From: an uncultured Altererythrobacter sp.
GTDB taxonomy: Bacteria; Pseudomonadota; Alphaproteobacteria; Sphingomonadales; Sphingomonadaceae
Assembly: GCA_913055595.1 (NCBI GenBank)
Contig: CAJXLD010000005.1
Coordinates: forward strand, 1-32,454
Length of the DNA stretch: 32,454 nt
Direction of reading: 5' to 3'
Shown: positions 8,762-16,894 of the stretch, one piece after another
Layout: every line of letters starts with the position of its first letter
Position numbering within the stretch: the first letter of the stretch is position 1
Translations under genes and position numbers: made by a program
Notes under the pieces: generated by a model
The model's input: only the letters and a program-made list of their open reading frames with translations
What the model was told of the DNA's origin: nothing
Database searches by the model: none

Positions 8762-11230
8762 TCATACCGCGCGGGCGCGGTCGGCGATCGCGGTCACCGA
8801 ACCGCCGGCCGTCGGCAGGACCATGGGCTTGGCCGCCAGTTCCGCGATGCCCGATGCCGGCAGCGGCGGCGAGAACACATAGCCCTGGATGCGCGTGCAG
8901 CCGAGCTCGCGCAACTGTTCGATCTGGGCTTCGGTTTCCACGCCTTCGGCGGTTGTCGTCATGCCGAGCCCGTTCGCCAGCGCCACGATCGACCGGATGA
9001 TCGCCACGCTTTCGCCCTGCGTCGCGATATGGTCGATGAAGGATTTGTCGATCTTGATCCGGTCGAAGGGGAACCGGCGCAGGTAGCTGAGCGACGAATA
9101 GCCGGTGCCAAAATCGTCGAGCGCGATTCGTACGCCGAGCGTACGCAGGTGGTTCAGCATCTCCAACGTCTGCTCGCTGCCGTCCAGGAAGATCGACTCG
9201 GTGACCTCCAGCTCGAGCCGCTGCGGCGGCAGTCCGCTGTTCACCAGCGCGTCGACCACGTTGGCCAGCAGCTTTTGCTGACGGAACTGAACCGGCGACA
9301 GGTTGACCGCGACCGTCGTGCCGTCGGGCCAGTTCCGCGCCGTCTTGACCGCCTCGCGCAGGACCCATTCGCCGATCGCCGCGATCAGGCCGGTCGACTC
9401 GGCGACCGGGATGAACTCCGCCGGGGAGACCTCGCCCCACTCCGGCGAGCGCCAGCGCACCAGCGCCTCGCAGCAGGTCACGCGTCCGGTGTCCAGATCG
9501 ACGATGGGCTGGAATGCGAGATCCAGTTCGTCGTTCTCGACGGCTGCCCGCAGGCCGACCTCGAGATCGCGACGCCGGTGTGCCACCGCCTCCATTTCCG
9601 GCTCGAAAAAGCAGTAGGTGCCCGCGCCGTCCGCCTTGGCCCCGTAGAGGGCAAGGTCGGCGTTCCGCATCAGCACGTCGGCGTCCTGTCCGTCGGCCGG
9701 CGCGAAGGCGATCCCGACGCTGGCGCCGATGACGATATCGCCCTGGTCCAGGGTGAGCGGCTCCTTGAAGGCGTCCATCAGCCGCCGCGCCAGCGCCAGC
9801 GTCGCGGTCGGCTCGTTGGGAAGCGACTGAACGATCGCGAATTCGTCGCCGCCCAGCCGGGCCACGACATCTTCCTTCCGGGCGCAGTCGTTGATCCGTT
9901 CACCGACGCCCTTCAGAAGCGCGTCGCCGACGTCGTGGCCGAGCGTGTCGTTGATCGCCTTGAACTGATCGAGGTCGATGAACAGGACAGCCGCCGAGGC
10001 CTCGTTTTCCCGCACGTCCGCGAGCGTCCGGTCGACGGCCTCGCGAAACGAAGCCCGGTTCGGCAGCCCGGTCACGATGTCGTAGCGGGCCAGATAGGAA
10101 ATGCGATCGTCCGCCAGCCGTTTCTCGGTCACATCGGCGCCGACGCCGCGATATCCCGTGAATTCGCCGGTGGCGTCGTAGACCGGCTTGGCGGACAGCG
10201 ACCAGAAGCGCCAGTGCGCCCCGGCCCGGATCGGCACGAGCAGGTCGCGAAAGGCGCTCTGCGCGGTCATGTGATCGATGATGTCCTCGATTTCCGGCGT
10301 TTGCTGGTCGCGGTTGCAGTCGATCACGTGACAGAACGGGGCGCCCTCCATCTCTTCGGGCGTCTTGCCGGCGGCATTGGCGAAGCGATCGGAAACCCGG
10401 ACAAGCGCACCGCTTGCATCGGTTTCCCAGAGCCAGTCACTGGCATGTTCCTGAAAATCCTTGAGGAGCAGCCCGATAACTTCGCTCTGCGATTTGAGCC
10501 GCAGTCGGTCGCGAAGGTGATCGGCGAACAGGGTGCCGTGCGCGACCAGGTTGCGGGAGATGAAAAGCGTGTAGAGCAGCAGCAGGACCGCCGTGAAGGC
10601 GAATGTCTGTTCGCCGGCCAGGAACAGGGCGCCCATCGACGCGATCACGATGGTCCAGGTATAGGCCAGCCCTGCGGCCGGAACGGTCGACAGGCCGAAG
10701 GCGCCGCCGGATATCATTCCGGCCACCAGACAGGCGAGGATCAGCTGCTCCATCAGCCCGGCGCCTGGAAACAGCACCAGCGGGGCGATGCCCCATAGCG
10801 CCCCCAGCACGGTGGCGTGCAGGATCATGCGCCGTATGGCGCGGGCCGAGGCTTTCTTGGGCCGCTTGCGCCGCGACCGCCGCCACGAAAGAACGCTAGC
10901 GGCAGCCACCAGTGCGAGGGTAACGCTCCAGGCGATCAGGAAGGCTGCGGACCCGGTCTTCCAGAACACGAAAACGACGATCGCCGCATTCATGACGTTG
11001 ATCGTCATGGTCAGCGGCACGAGCTGGACCACCGCGTCGATCTGCGCGGCACGGATCCAGCGCAAATCCCGTTCGTCGAGCCCGTCGAGATCGATACCAG
11101 ACCCGAACAGGAACTCGGCAATATGTCTCGTCAACGAGCGAATTTTAGCCATTCGTGAGCAGGGTGCGAGCGTGCGGGCGTGTTTTTTGTTCGTTTGCGA
11201 AGCATCGCCTCGCACCATATCGGTCCGCAC
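8762..11230 (-). CDS. Membrane-anchored PAS-GGDEF-EAL cyclic-di-GMP signalling protein (start could be at MAKIRSL)
   Basis: Multiple hydrophobic segments, PAS region, GGDEF motif (VVARLGGDEFAIVQ), EAL motif (CCEALVRWRSPEWG) and EAL-domain DDFGTGYSSLSYLRRFPFDRIKIDKSFI. Confidence 0.93.
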   Translation of the reverse strand: MRTDMVRGDASQTNKKHARTLAPCSRMAKIRSLTRHIAEFLFGSGIDLDGLDERDLRWIRAAQIDAVVQLVPLTMTINVMNAAIVVFVFWKTGSAAFLIAWSVTLALVAAASVLSWRRSRRKRPKKASARAIRRMILHATVLGALWGIAPLVLFPGAGLMEQLILACLVAGMISGGAFGLSTVPAAGLAYTWTIVIASMGALFLAGEQTFAFTAVLLLLYTLFISRNLVAHGTLFADHLRDRLRLKSQSEVIGLLLKDFQEHASDWLWETDASGALVRVSDRFANAAGKTPEEMEGAPFCHVIDCNRDQQTPEIEDIIDHMTAQSAFRDLLVPIRAGAHWRFWSLSAKPVYDATGEFTGYRGVGADVTEKRLADDRISYLARYDIVTGLPNRASFREAVDRTLADVRENEASAAVLFIDLDQFKAINDTLGHDVGDALLKGVGERINDCARKEDVVARLGGDEFAIVQSLPNEPTATLALARRLMDAFKEPLTLDQGDIVIGASVGIAFAPADGQDADVLMRNADLALYGAKADGAGTYCFFEPEMEAVAHRRRDLEVGLRAAVENDELDLAFQPIVDLDTGRVTCCEALVRWRSPEWGEVSPAEFIPVAESTGLIAAIGEWVLREAVKTARNWPDGTTVAVNLSPVQFRQQKLLANVVDALVNSGLPPQRLELEVTESIFLDGSEQTLEMLNHLRTLGVRIALDDFGTGYSSLSYLRRFPFDRIKIDKSFIDHIATQGESVAIIRSIVALANGLGMTTTAEGVETEAQIEQLRELGCTRIQGYVFSPPLPASGIAELAAKPMVLPTAGGSVTAIADRARAV

Positions 11231-11536
11231 TTAATCTAAGCTGACCGGAGGGCGTTTTAACCCCAATTATTTGCACGGCTTTGAATAAGGGTTAGCGCAA
11301 TATTGATGCAATCTCACACACTTGCACCCGCCGGCCGTCGATCGCGGCCGTTTTCCCGAGAGCTGCCAAGGAAAAACGCCATCCGCGCCGCCGCGGACCG
11401 GCTCATGCATCGTCATTTACAAGTGCTGACTTAACGGAAGTCCCGCGATCCTGTGGACAGGGCTCTGGAGGAGTCGGAACGCAACGGCAACCAGTTCGAG
11501 ACGTATGCTCGCCTCGCACGCGCTGGGCGAGCAGCG

Positions 11537-12106
11537 CTATGGTTTCGGGTTGCTGCTGATCAGCAGATCGACCTGCTTGGCCAGCACCACGTCGGCATCC
11601 GGCGTCGGTTCGAAATAGGTAAAGCCGTTCCAGATGTGAAAGCAGACGAACAGCGAGACACGGCTGTCGTTTTCGATCCCCTCGAATCCGAGTTCCCGAA
11701 AGATCGCCGCAACGTAATCCCGGCGGCGGCCGAAAGCGGCGCGTACGACCCGTTCCGCCTTTTCGTCCGTCACGGCCCAGTTGCGCACGGCCAGATCGTA
11801 ACGGGCGAGCTGCCGGTCGCGCACAAGCCTGGCGACGGTTATCAGCCGATCGCGCGGCGCGCGTTCCTGAAGCGCGAGGTCATCGGTCACTGCGCCGGTT
11901 GAGCTTTCCGCCCAGAAGTCGATCAACTGGTCCAGGAAGTTCTGCCGGTTGCCGAAGTGCCAGTAGAAGCCACTCCTGGCAATGCCGAGCCTGCGGGCGA
12001 GCACGTCGACCTTGACCCGGTCGACGCCGCCCTCCGACAGGAGGCCGAGCCCCGCCTCCAGCCAGTCGGCCTTCGATTTGAACCCTCTGCCGTTATCGGC
12101 CTTCAT
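11537..12106 (-). CDS. TetR-family transcriptional regulator
   Basis: TetR HTH: WLEAGLGLLSEGGVDRVKVDVLARRLGIARSGFYWHFGNRQNFLDQLIDFW. Start MKADNGRG (CAT 12104-12106) is more plausible than the upstream ORF start at 12379. Confidence 0.82.
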   Translation of the reverse strand: MKADNGRGFKSKADWLEAGLGLLSEGGVDRVKVDVLARRLGIARSGFYWHFGNRQNFLDQLIDFWAESSTGAVTDDLALQERAPRDRLITVARLVRDRQLARYDLAVRNWAVTDEKAERVVRAAFGRRRDYVAAIFRELGFEGIENDSRVSLFVCFHIWNGFTYFEPTPDADVVLAKQVDLLISSNPKP

Positions 12107-12233
12107 TCGATTTCGTTCCCGTTCAGACCGCCGCATTGCGGCGCCGACCGCTGTCCGGCCGCGGCGACAATAGCCGCGAGCGGCGGTTCGGGCCCTAGGT
12201 AATTCTACCAAGTCGCCCATCACTGGACATTGA

Positions 12234-12265
12234 TGTACAGTTCCTTGAATGTACAGCAGTGTACA
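12234..12265. promoter_or_regulatory. Triple TGTACA cluster, candidate TetR operator
   Basis: TGTACA at 12234-12239, 12250-12255 and 12260-12265 between the divergent TetR gene and ORF 12288..12821. Confidence 0.4.
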
Positions 12266-12287
12266 GGAAGGTGGGAAGGGGACCGGG

Positions 12288-12821
12288 ATGGCTGCGCAGA
12301 TGCCGAAGGGATCGAGGCTTGTGAAGGCGGCCACCGCCGCTGCGGCCATCCTTGCCGGGCTGTCCGGTTCGCCCTTCACGGCGACCGCATCGGACCTGCC
12401 GCAAGCGTGGAATGACCCGCCGCTGGCTGCCGCCTCGCCGTGGACATGGACGATCGGCGCCTACGCCTTCGTGCCGCTGTCGGTCGAGGGCAGCTCGACG
12501 GTCAATGGCGGCACGGTCAACCTGGATCTCGGCCCGAGCGAGATCTTCGACCTGCTTGAATTCGCAATATCCGGACGGGTCGAAGGCTGGCGCGAAACGG
12601 ATGCCGGCGACGGCAGTGCCTTCGGCGTCGTCTTCGACGGGCAATACGTCAATCTCGGCGCTGAGATCGGCGGCATCGGCCCGGCCCGCAAGCGGGCGCT
12701 ACTCAACCATTTCGGCTCCGCCAAGGCCGTCTCCCGCGCCTCGCTCGCCGATCTGGAGGCGGTGCCGACAATTTCGAAGGCGATGGCGCAAATGGTCTAC
12801 GATCACTTCAACCGGACGTAA
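12288..12821 (+). pseudogene. Chimeric ORF: N-terminus of a putative outer-membrane beta-barrel protein joined in frame to the UvrC C-terminus
   Basis: N-terminal signal peptide and [50 protein letters not shown] (barrel-like), then [48 protein letters not shown], which is the UvrC helix-hairpin-helix terminus. Confidence 0.8.
12675..12821 (+). pseudogene. uvrC: 3' terminal fragment of excinuclease ABC subunit C
   Basis: [45 protein letters not shown] matches the alphaproteobacterial UvrC (HhH)2 C-terminus; GIY-YIG, UVR and RNase H-like regions are absent from the window. Confidence 0.85.
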
Positions 12822-12850
12822 TCTCGGTCCCCCAGCGCCGGTGTTCATCC

Positions 12851-12920
12851 CCTCCCTACCCCTTGTGGTGAGGGTAGCGACGCTAGGCAGGCAGGCCCTA
12901 GCAAAACTAGGGTGGGGGTG
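12851..12920. repeat. Partial copy of Rhizobiales-type intergenic palindromic repeat
   Basis: Hairpins CTACCC(12856-12861)/GGGTAG(12872-12877) and CCCTAG(12896-12901)/CTAGGG(12907-12912). Ends in AGGGTGGGGGTG (12909-12920), identical to the right terminus of the element at 17970-18118. Confidence 0.6.
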
Positions 12921-13000
12921 TAAGGCTCACCGGCAGAAATATTGTCGAAATCCGCGCCCCCCATTCGTCGCATCGGCATAACACCCAAGGGAGACCCGCA

Positions 13001-13360
13001 ATGAAATTCATCACCATGGTCAAGACGCTCAACCCGGACGTCGCGGTCTATCCGCCGCCACAGCTCATGGAGGCGATCACCAAACTGGGCATGGAAGCGG
13101 GTCTTTCCATGATGGAAACCGGCGGCATGGCCCTTGCGGCCACCATCACCACCCAAAAGGGCCAGATGATCACCGATGGCCCATACGCCGAGGCTAAGGA
13201 AATGGTCGGTGGCTACGCCATCTACGAACTCGACACCTACGAGGAAATCGTCAGGTGGACCCAGCGTTTCGTTGAACTCCACCACACACACTGGCCCGAA
13301 TGGGATGGCGAAGTAACCATACTGCAGTTGCAGCAGTTCAATATGGCCGGCCCAGTATAA
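13001..13360 (+). CDS. YCII/DGPF-domain protein
   Basis: MKFITMVKTLNPD ... GQMITDGPYAEAKEMVGGYAIYELDTYEEIVRWTQRF, with the DGPY/F-AEAKE-GG signature of the YCII-related family. Confidence 0.8.
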   Translation: MKFITMVKTLNPDVAVYPPPQLMEAITKLGMEAGLSMMETGGMALAATITTQKGQMITDGPYAEAKEMVGGYAIYELDTYEEIVRWTQRFVELHHTHWPEWDGEVTILQLQQFNMAGPV

Positions 13361-13417
13361 AGGCCCACATCCAGAGAAGAATCGGTTTAGCTTCCCTTTC
13401 CCAAGGGGAGCCACCCG

Positions 13418-14422
13418 ATGTTACCAATCATCTCCGCCGATGGCGTGGGCAAGACCTTTCGTCAGCTCAAGCGGCAATCCGGCTTCAGCGGTGCAGTGAG
13501 AAGCCTGTTCTCGCGCGACTACTCTGAAATCCGTGCGGTCGACGGCGTATCCTTCGCAATAGGCGCTGGTGAGGCCGTCGGTTATCTCGGCCCCAATGGT
13601 GCCGGCAAATCGACCATGATCAAGATGATGACCGGCATCCTCACCCCCAGCGCCGGTGCACTTTCGGTTCTCGGTCGCGAGCCCCACACTCACCGCATGA
13701 CCAATGCCGCCGAGATCGGCGTTGTTTTTGGCCAGCGCAGCCAGCTCTGGTGGGATCTGCCCGTTCGCGACAGCTACGACCTCAATCGCCATATCTACGA
13801 CATTCCAGAGGCCCGCTTCGCCGACAACCTTGCCTATCTCACTGCCATGCTGGACATGGCGTCTTTCCTTGATCGGCCCGTTCGCCAGCTCAGCCTGGGC
13901 CAACGTATGCGGGCCGAAATCGCCATGGCGCTCCTGCACGACCCAAAAATTCTGTTCCTCGACGAGCCGACCATCGGCCTGGACGTTGTGGCCAAGGATG
14001 CGGTCAGGAAATTCCTCGCCGAGATCAATCGCGAGCGCGGCACCACTATCATCCTCACCACGCATGACCTGGTGGACATTGAGGAAATCTGTCCGCGCCT
14101 CATCATGGTCGATGAGGGCAAGCTGCTGTTCGACGGCGAGCTGAAGCGCCTGCGCGCCAGTCTCGGCTCGCGCCGCCGCCTGACTCTGGAATTTGCTACC
14201 GATCCCGGCCCGCTGGTCCTGACCACGGCGACGCTCTCCGCTGATGAAGGCGCCGCCAAGCACTTCGTCCTCGAAGATGAAACCGTCTCCCTGATCGACG
14301 TCCTCAACGAAGTCGGCCGCGGCCACGGCCTGAAGGACGTCAAGCTCGATGAGCCCGATATCGAGGAGGTTATCCGCACCTTCTACCAGAATAAGCCCAG
14401 CCTCGCCGGGGCGGCGCCATGA
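13418..14422 (+). CDS. ABC-2 type transporter ATP-binding protein
   Basis: Walker A GYLGPNGAGKSTMIKMMTG, signature LSLGQRMRAEIAMALLHDPKILFLDEPTIGLD, switch TTHDLVDIEEIC. Confidence 0.95.
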   Translation: MLPIISADGVGKTFRQLKRQSGFSGAVRSLFSRDYSEIRAVDGVSFAIGAGEAVGYLGPNGAGKSTMIKMMTGILTPSAGALSVLGREPHTHRMTNAAEIGVVFGQRSQLWWDLPVRDSYDLNRHIYDIPEARFADNLAYLTAMLDMASFLDRPVRQLSLGQRMRAEIAMALLHDPKILFLDEPTIGLDVVAKDAVRKFLAEINRERGTTIILTTHDLVDIEEICPRLIMVDEGKLLFDGELKRLRASLGSRRRLTLEFATDPGPLVLTTATLSADEGAAKHFVLEDETVSLIDVLNEVGRGHGLKDVKLDEPDIEEVIRTFYQNKPSLAGAAP

Positions 14423-15216
14423 GACTGAGCGCCTATCCCGCCTTCACCACCACCGCCTTCCAGGCGCGCCTGGCCTATCGTAACCAGGTCTGGGCCAGTG
14501 TCTTCGGAGAACTCGTCGCCACTTTCGCCTACATCGCGATCTGGACGGCCGCCTTTGCCGGGGCGAGTTCTGTTGCTGGCGTCAGCCTGCCCGATATGAT
14601 CACCTATGTACTCTTGGCCGGCTCCCTGCTCAACTGGCGCACCGATCGTCTCATCAACGAGCTTGGCGAATCCGTCCGCACTGGGGACGTTACAGTCTTC
14701 CTCCTCAAACCCTTCCAGTACCCCGGCTTTCTGGCGGCCAACCACTTCGGCCAATATGCCTTCGACCAGATCGTCATCACCCTGCCCGTGGCTATCATCG
14801 TCGCGCTGACGGTTGGCCTGCTGCCGCCAGCTAGTCTCTTTCACGGGCTCATGTTTCTGCCGTATGCGGCCCTTTCCTGGCTGATCCTGTTTTGCCTGGC
14901 CTGTCTGGCCGGGCTCCTTGCCTTCTGGCTGCTGACGGTCTTTGCCCTTGAATGGTTCCTCAGGGGTATCATGGCCCTTTGTTCCGGGGCCATCGTGCCG
15001 CTCTGGTTCATGCCTTCCCAACTCGCCGCCGCCCTCGGATACCTGCCCTTCGCCTGGGTGAGCTACTACCCATCCGCCGTCTATCTGGGGAAACTCGACG
15101 CGGGGCAGAGCTGGACCCATCTCGGCATCGGCCTGGTCTGGCTTGTCGCTTTGGGAAGCTTCCTTGCCTGGTTGTGGGCGCGTGCGCGCCATCGCCTCGT
15201 GGTGCAGGGGGGCTGA
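14419..15216 (+). CDS. ABC-2 family permease (DUF990-like)
   Basis: Six-TM hydrophobic protein, 4-nt overlap with the upstream ATPase gene; LINELGESVRTGDVTVFLLKPFQYPGFL motif. Confidence 0.82.
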   Translation: MRLSAYPAFTTTAFQARLAYRNQVWASVFGELVATFAYIAIWTAAFAGASSVAGVSLPDMITYVLLAGSLLNWRTDRLINELGESVRTGDVTVFLLKPFQYPGFLAANHFGQYAFDQIVITLPVAIIVALTVGLLPPASLFHGLMFLPYAALSWLILFCLACLAGLLAFWLLTVFALEWFLRGIMALCSGAIVPLWFMPSQLAAALGYLPFAWVSYYPSAVYLGKLDAGQSWTHLGIGLVWLVALGSFLAWLWARARHRLVVQGG

Positions 15217-15218
15217 CC

Positions 15219-16019
15219 ATGCTCAGGAGCCTTGCCCTTATCCCGCATCTGGTCGGCATCTATGTGCGCACCCGCATGGAATATCGCGGCGCCATGCTGC
15301 TGGCCTGGCTGTCACAGGCCTTCAGCTACGCAGCCATGTATGCGGCGATAGCCATCATCATCTTCCGCTTTGAAACTCTTGGCGGCTGGGCCTGGCCGGA
15401 AATGGCCCTCTTGCTCGCCTTCCATCTGTTGGCCTACTCGCTGGGTGCCGCCCTGAGCTTTGTGCAGTTCCGAGACATCGAAGAAAAAGTACGCTTGGGC
15501 ACCTTTGACGCCATACTGGTCAAGCCAGTCGGCCCCTGGCTGTTCATCGCTTTTTCCGGCCTCAACATCGGTTATGGTGGACACATCATCCTCGCCCTTG
15601 GCTTGATGATCTGGTCGCTCACCCAGGTCAGCGCCGACTGGACTATGCTGACCGCCCTCTACTTCCTTGCCGCCCTGATCAGCGCGGCCATGCTCACTGC
15701 CGCCCTGATGACCATGATCGGCGCCACCGCCCTTGTCTGGGTCCGCTCCCGCCACCTGTTTTCGATCTTCTTCGGCTTCTGGGAACTGGCGCGCTATCCG
15801 CTCAACATCTTTCCGCTTCCCCTTCAGGTGCTGATGATCACCTTTGCGCCGCTGGGCTTCCTGGCCTTCATCCCCACCGCCGTCGCGCTCGGCAAACCCG
15901 TGCCCCTACTCGGCGATTGGGCTGGTCCCGCCTCGCTCGCTATCGGCCCGCTCTTTGTGCTTATCGCCATGGCACATTGGCGCCACTGCCTGCGCAACTA
16001 TCAGGGCGCCGGTGGCTGA
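15219..16019 (+). CDS. ABC-2 family permease (DUF990-like), second subunit
   Basis: Hydrophobic; VQFRDIEEKVRLGTFDAILVKPVGPWLFI is homologous in layout to the first permease. ATG at 15219 chosen inside ORF 14952..16019. Confidence 0.82.
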   Translation: MLRSLALIPHLVGIYVRTRMEYRGAMLLAWLSQAFSYAAMYAAIAIIIFRFETLGGWAWPEMALLLAFHLLAYSLGAALSFVQFRDIEEKVRLGTFDAILVKPVGPWLFIAFSGLNIGYGGHIILALGLMIWSLTQVSADWTMLTALYFLAALISAAMLTAALMTMIGATALVWVRSRHLFSIFFGFWELARYPLNIFPLPLQVLMITFAPLGFLAFIPTAVALGKPVPLLGDWAGPASLAIGPLFVLIAMAHWRHCLRNYQGAGG

Positions 16020-16120
16020 CACCGACGCTGACGCACACAAGTGATCGACACCTATGCCGTGCCCGGCAACCGACACAGACATGGCTCGTTCTCCTTGCAC
16101 CAGCATCAAGGAGTGCCACC

Positions 16121-16624
16121 ATGACAAACCGCAACAACGACACCCTCTCGCCCCAGGAGGCGCTCGACCGCATTTGGGACCTCGCCGACAAGATCGACAT
16201 CTGCATGTTGACCACCTGGGATGGCAGCCAGCAGCGCAGCCGGCCCATGTCGGCCCGCGTCCGGCGCGATGAGCACGCCATCTACTTCCTGACCGACCTG
16301 GAAGGCCACAAGCTGACCGAGATCGAGAGCTACCCCCACGTCTCGCTCGCCTGGGCAGACAATGGTGGCCACAAATACGTGGTCATTGCTGGCGACGCCG
16401 AGGTCTCCAACAATCGCGCCAAAATTGAAGAGCTCTGGAGCAAATTCGACCAGGCCTGGTGGGACGATGCCAGCGATCCGAGCATTCGCCTGCTCAAGGT
16501 CACCCCTGAAGATGGCGAGGTCTGGGACAGCCCCAACATGCTCGTCTCTGCCGCCAAAATGCTGACCGCCGCCGCCACCGGCGCCAAGCCCGACATGGGT
16601 GATACCGGCAAGGCGCGGCTGTAG
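16121..16624 (+). CDS. Pyridoxamine 5'-phosphate oxidase-like general stress protein
   Basis: DICMLTTWDGSQQRSRPMSARVRRDEHAIYFLTDLEGHKLTEIESYPHVSLAWAD ... WWDDASDPSIRLLKVTPEDGEVWDSP; start preceded by AAGGAG. Confidence 0.87.
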   Translation: MTNRNNDTLSPQEALDRIWDLADKIDICMLTTWDGSQQRSRPMSARVRRDEHAIYFLTDLEGHKLTEIESYPHVSLAWADNGGHKYVVIAGDAEVSNNRAKIEELWSKFDQAWWDDASDPSIRLLKVTPEDGEVWDSPNMLVSAAKMLTAAATGAKPDMGDTGKARL

Positions 16625-16644
16625 GCACCAACAAACACAGTTCT

Positions 16645-16667
16645 GCCCTCGGGCTCCACCCGAGGGC
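16645..16667. terminator. Hairpin downstream of the PPOX-like gene
   Basis: GCCCTCGGG (16645-16653) / CCCGAGGGC (16659-16667), 9-bp perfect stem; no T-tract. Confidence 0.45.
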
Positions 16668-16721
16668 CCCTACCAAAGTCGGGACTCGACAAGTCTCCGA
16701 CTCGCCGCTACCTTCCCGCGC

Positions 16722-16793
16722 ATGATCAACACCGCGACCTTCTTTTGGTACTTTAGCTATCCGCTCCCGGCGGAGGCTAATGCGCGCGCGTGA
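16722..16793 (+). CDS. 23-aa aromatic amino acid leader peptide (attenuator)
   Basis: ATG ATC AAC ACC GCG ACC TTC TTT TGG TAC TTT AGC TAT CCG CTC CCG GCG GAG GCT AAT GCG CGC GCG TGA. Six of codons 7-13 are F/W/Y; located upstream of a terminator and the DAHP synthase gene. Confidence 0.88.
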   Translation: MINTATFFWYFSYPLPAEANARA

Positions 16794-16833
16794 TCTGACC
16801 ACACAAAGACCACCCAATCGCAAGCCAGCCGCC
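16769..16833 (+). promoter_or_regulatory. Predicted antiterminator pairing of the aromatic attenuator
   Basis: GGCGGAGGCT (16769-16778) is complementary, apart from a small bulge, to AGCCAGCCGCC (16823-16833), which contains the 5' arm of the terminator. Confidence 0.7.
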
Positions 16834-16855
16834 CGACTTCCGAGGCGGCTTTTTT
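16827..16855 (+). terminator. Intrinsic terminator of the attenuator
   Basis: AGCCGCC (16827-16833) / GGCGGCT (16844-16850) followed by TTTTTT (16850-16855). Confidence 0.9.
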
Positions 16856-16894
16856 GTTGGCCCCTCCGGAACATCTCCCAGAGGACCGACGAAA

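Noticed and set aside
7708-9000. 430-aa plus-strand ORF overlapping metA in another frame
   Set aside because: Arg/Pro/Ala-rich out-of-frame reading of metA and the 3' end of the GGDEF-EAL gene.
8747-10798. 683-aa plus-strand ORF antisense to the GGDEF-EAL gene
   Set aside because: Shadow ORF; the minus strand carries unmistakable GGDEF and EAL motifs.
12288-12821. A genuine new outer-membrane protein with a DNA-binding HhH tail
   Set aside because: An exported barrel with a DNA-repair HhH domain is functionally implausible, and the C-terminus reads as ordinary UvrC; a join of two loci is simpler, though not proven.
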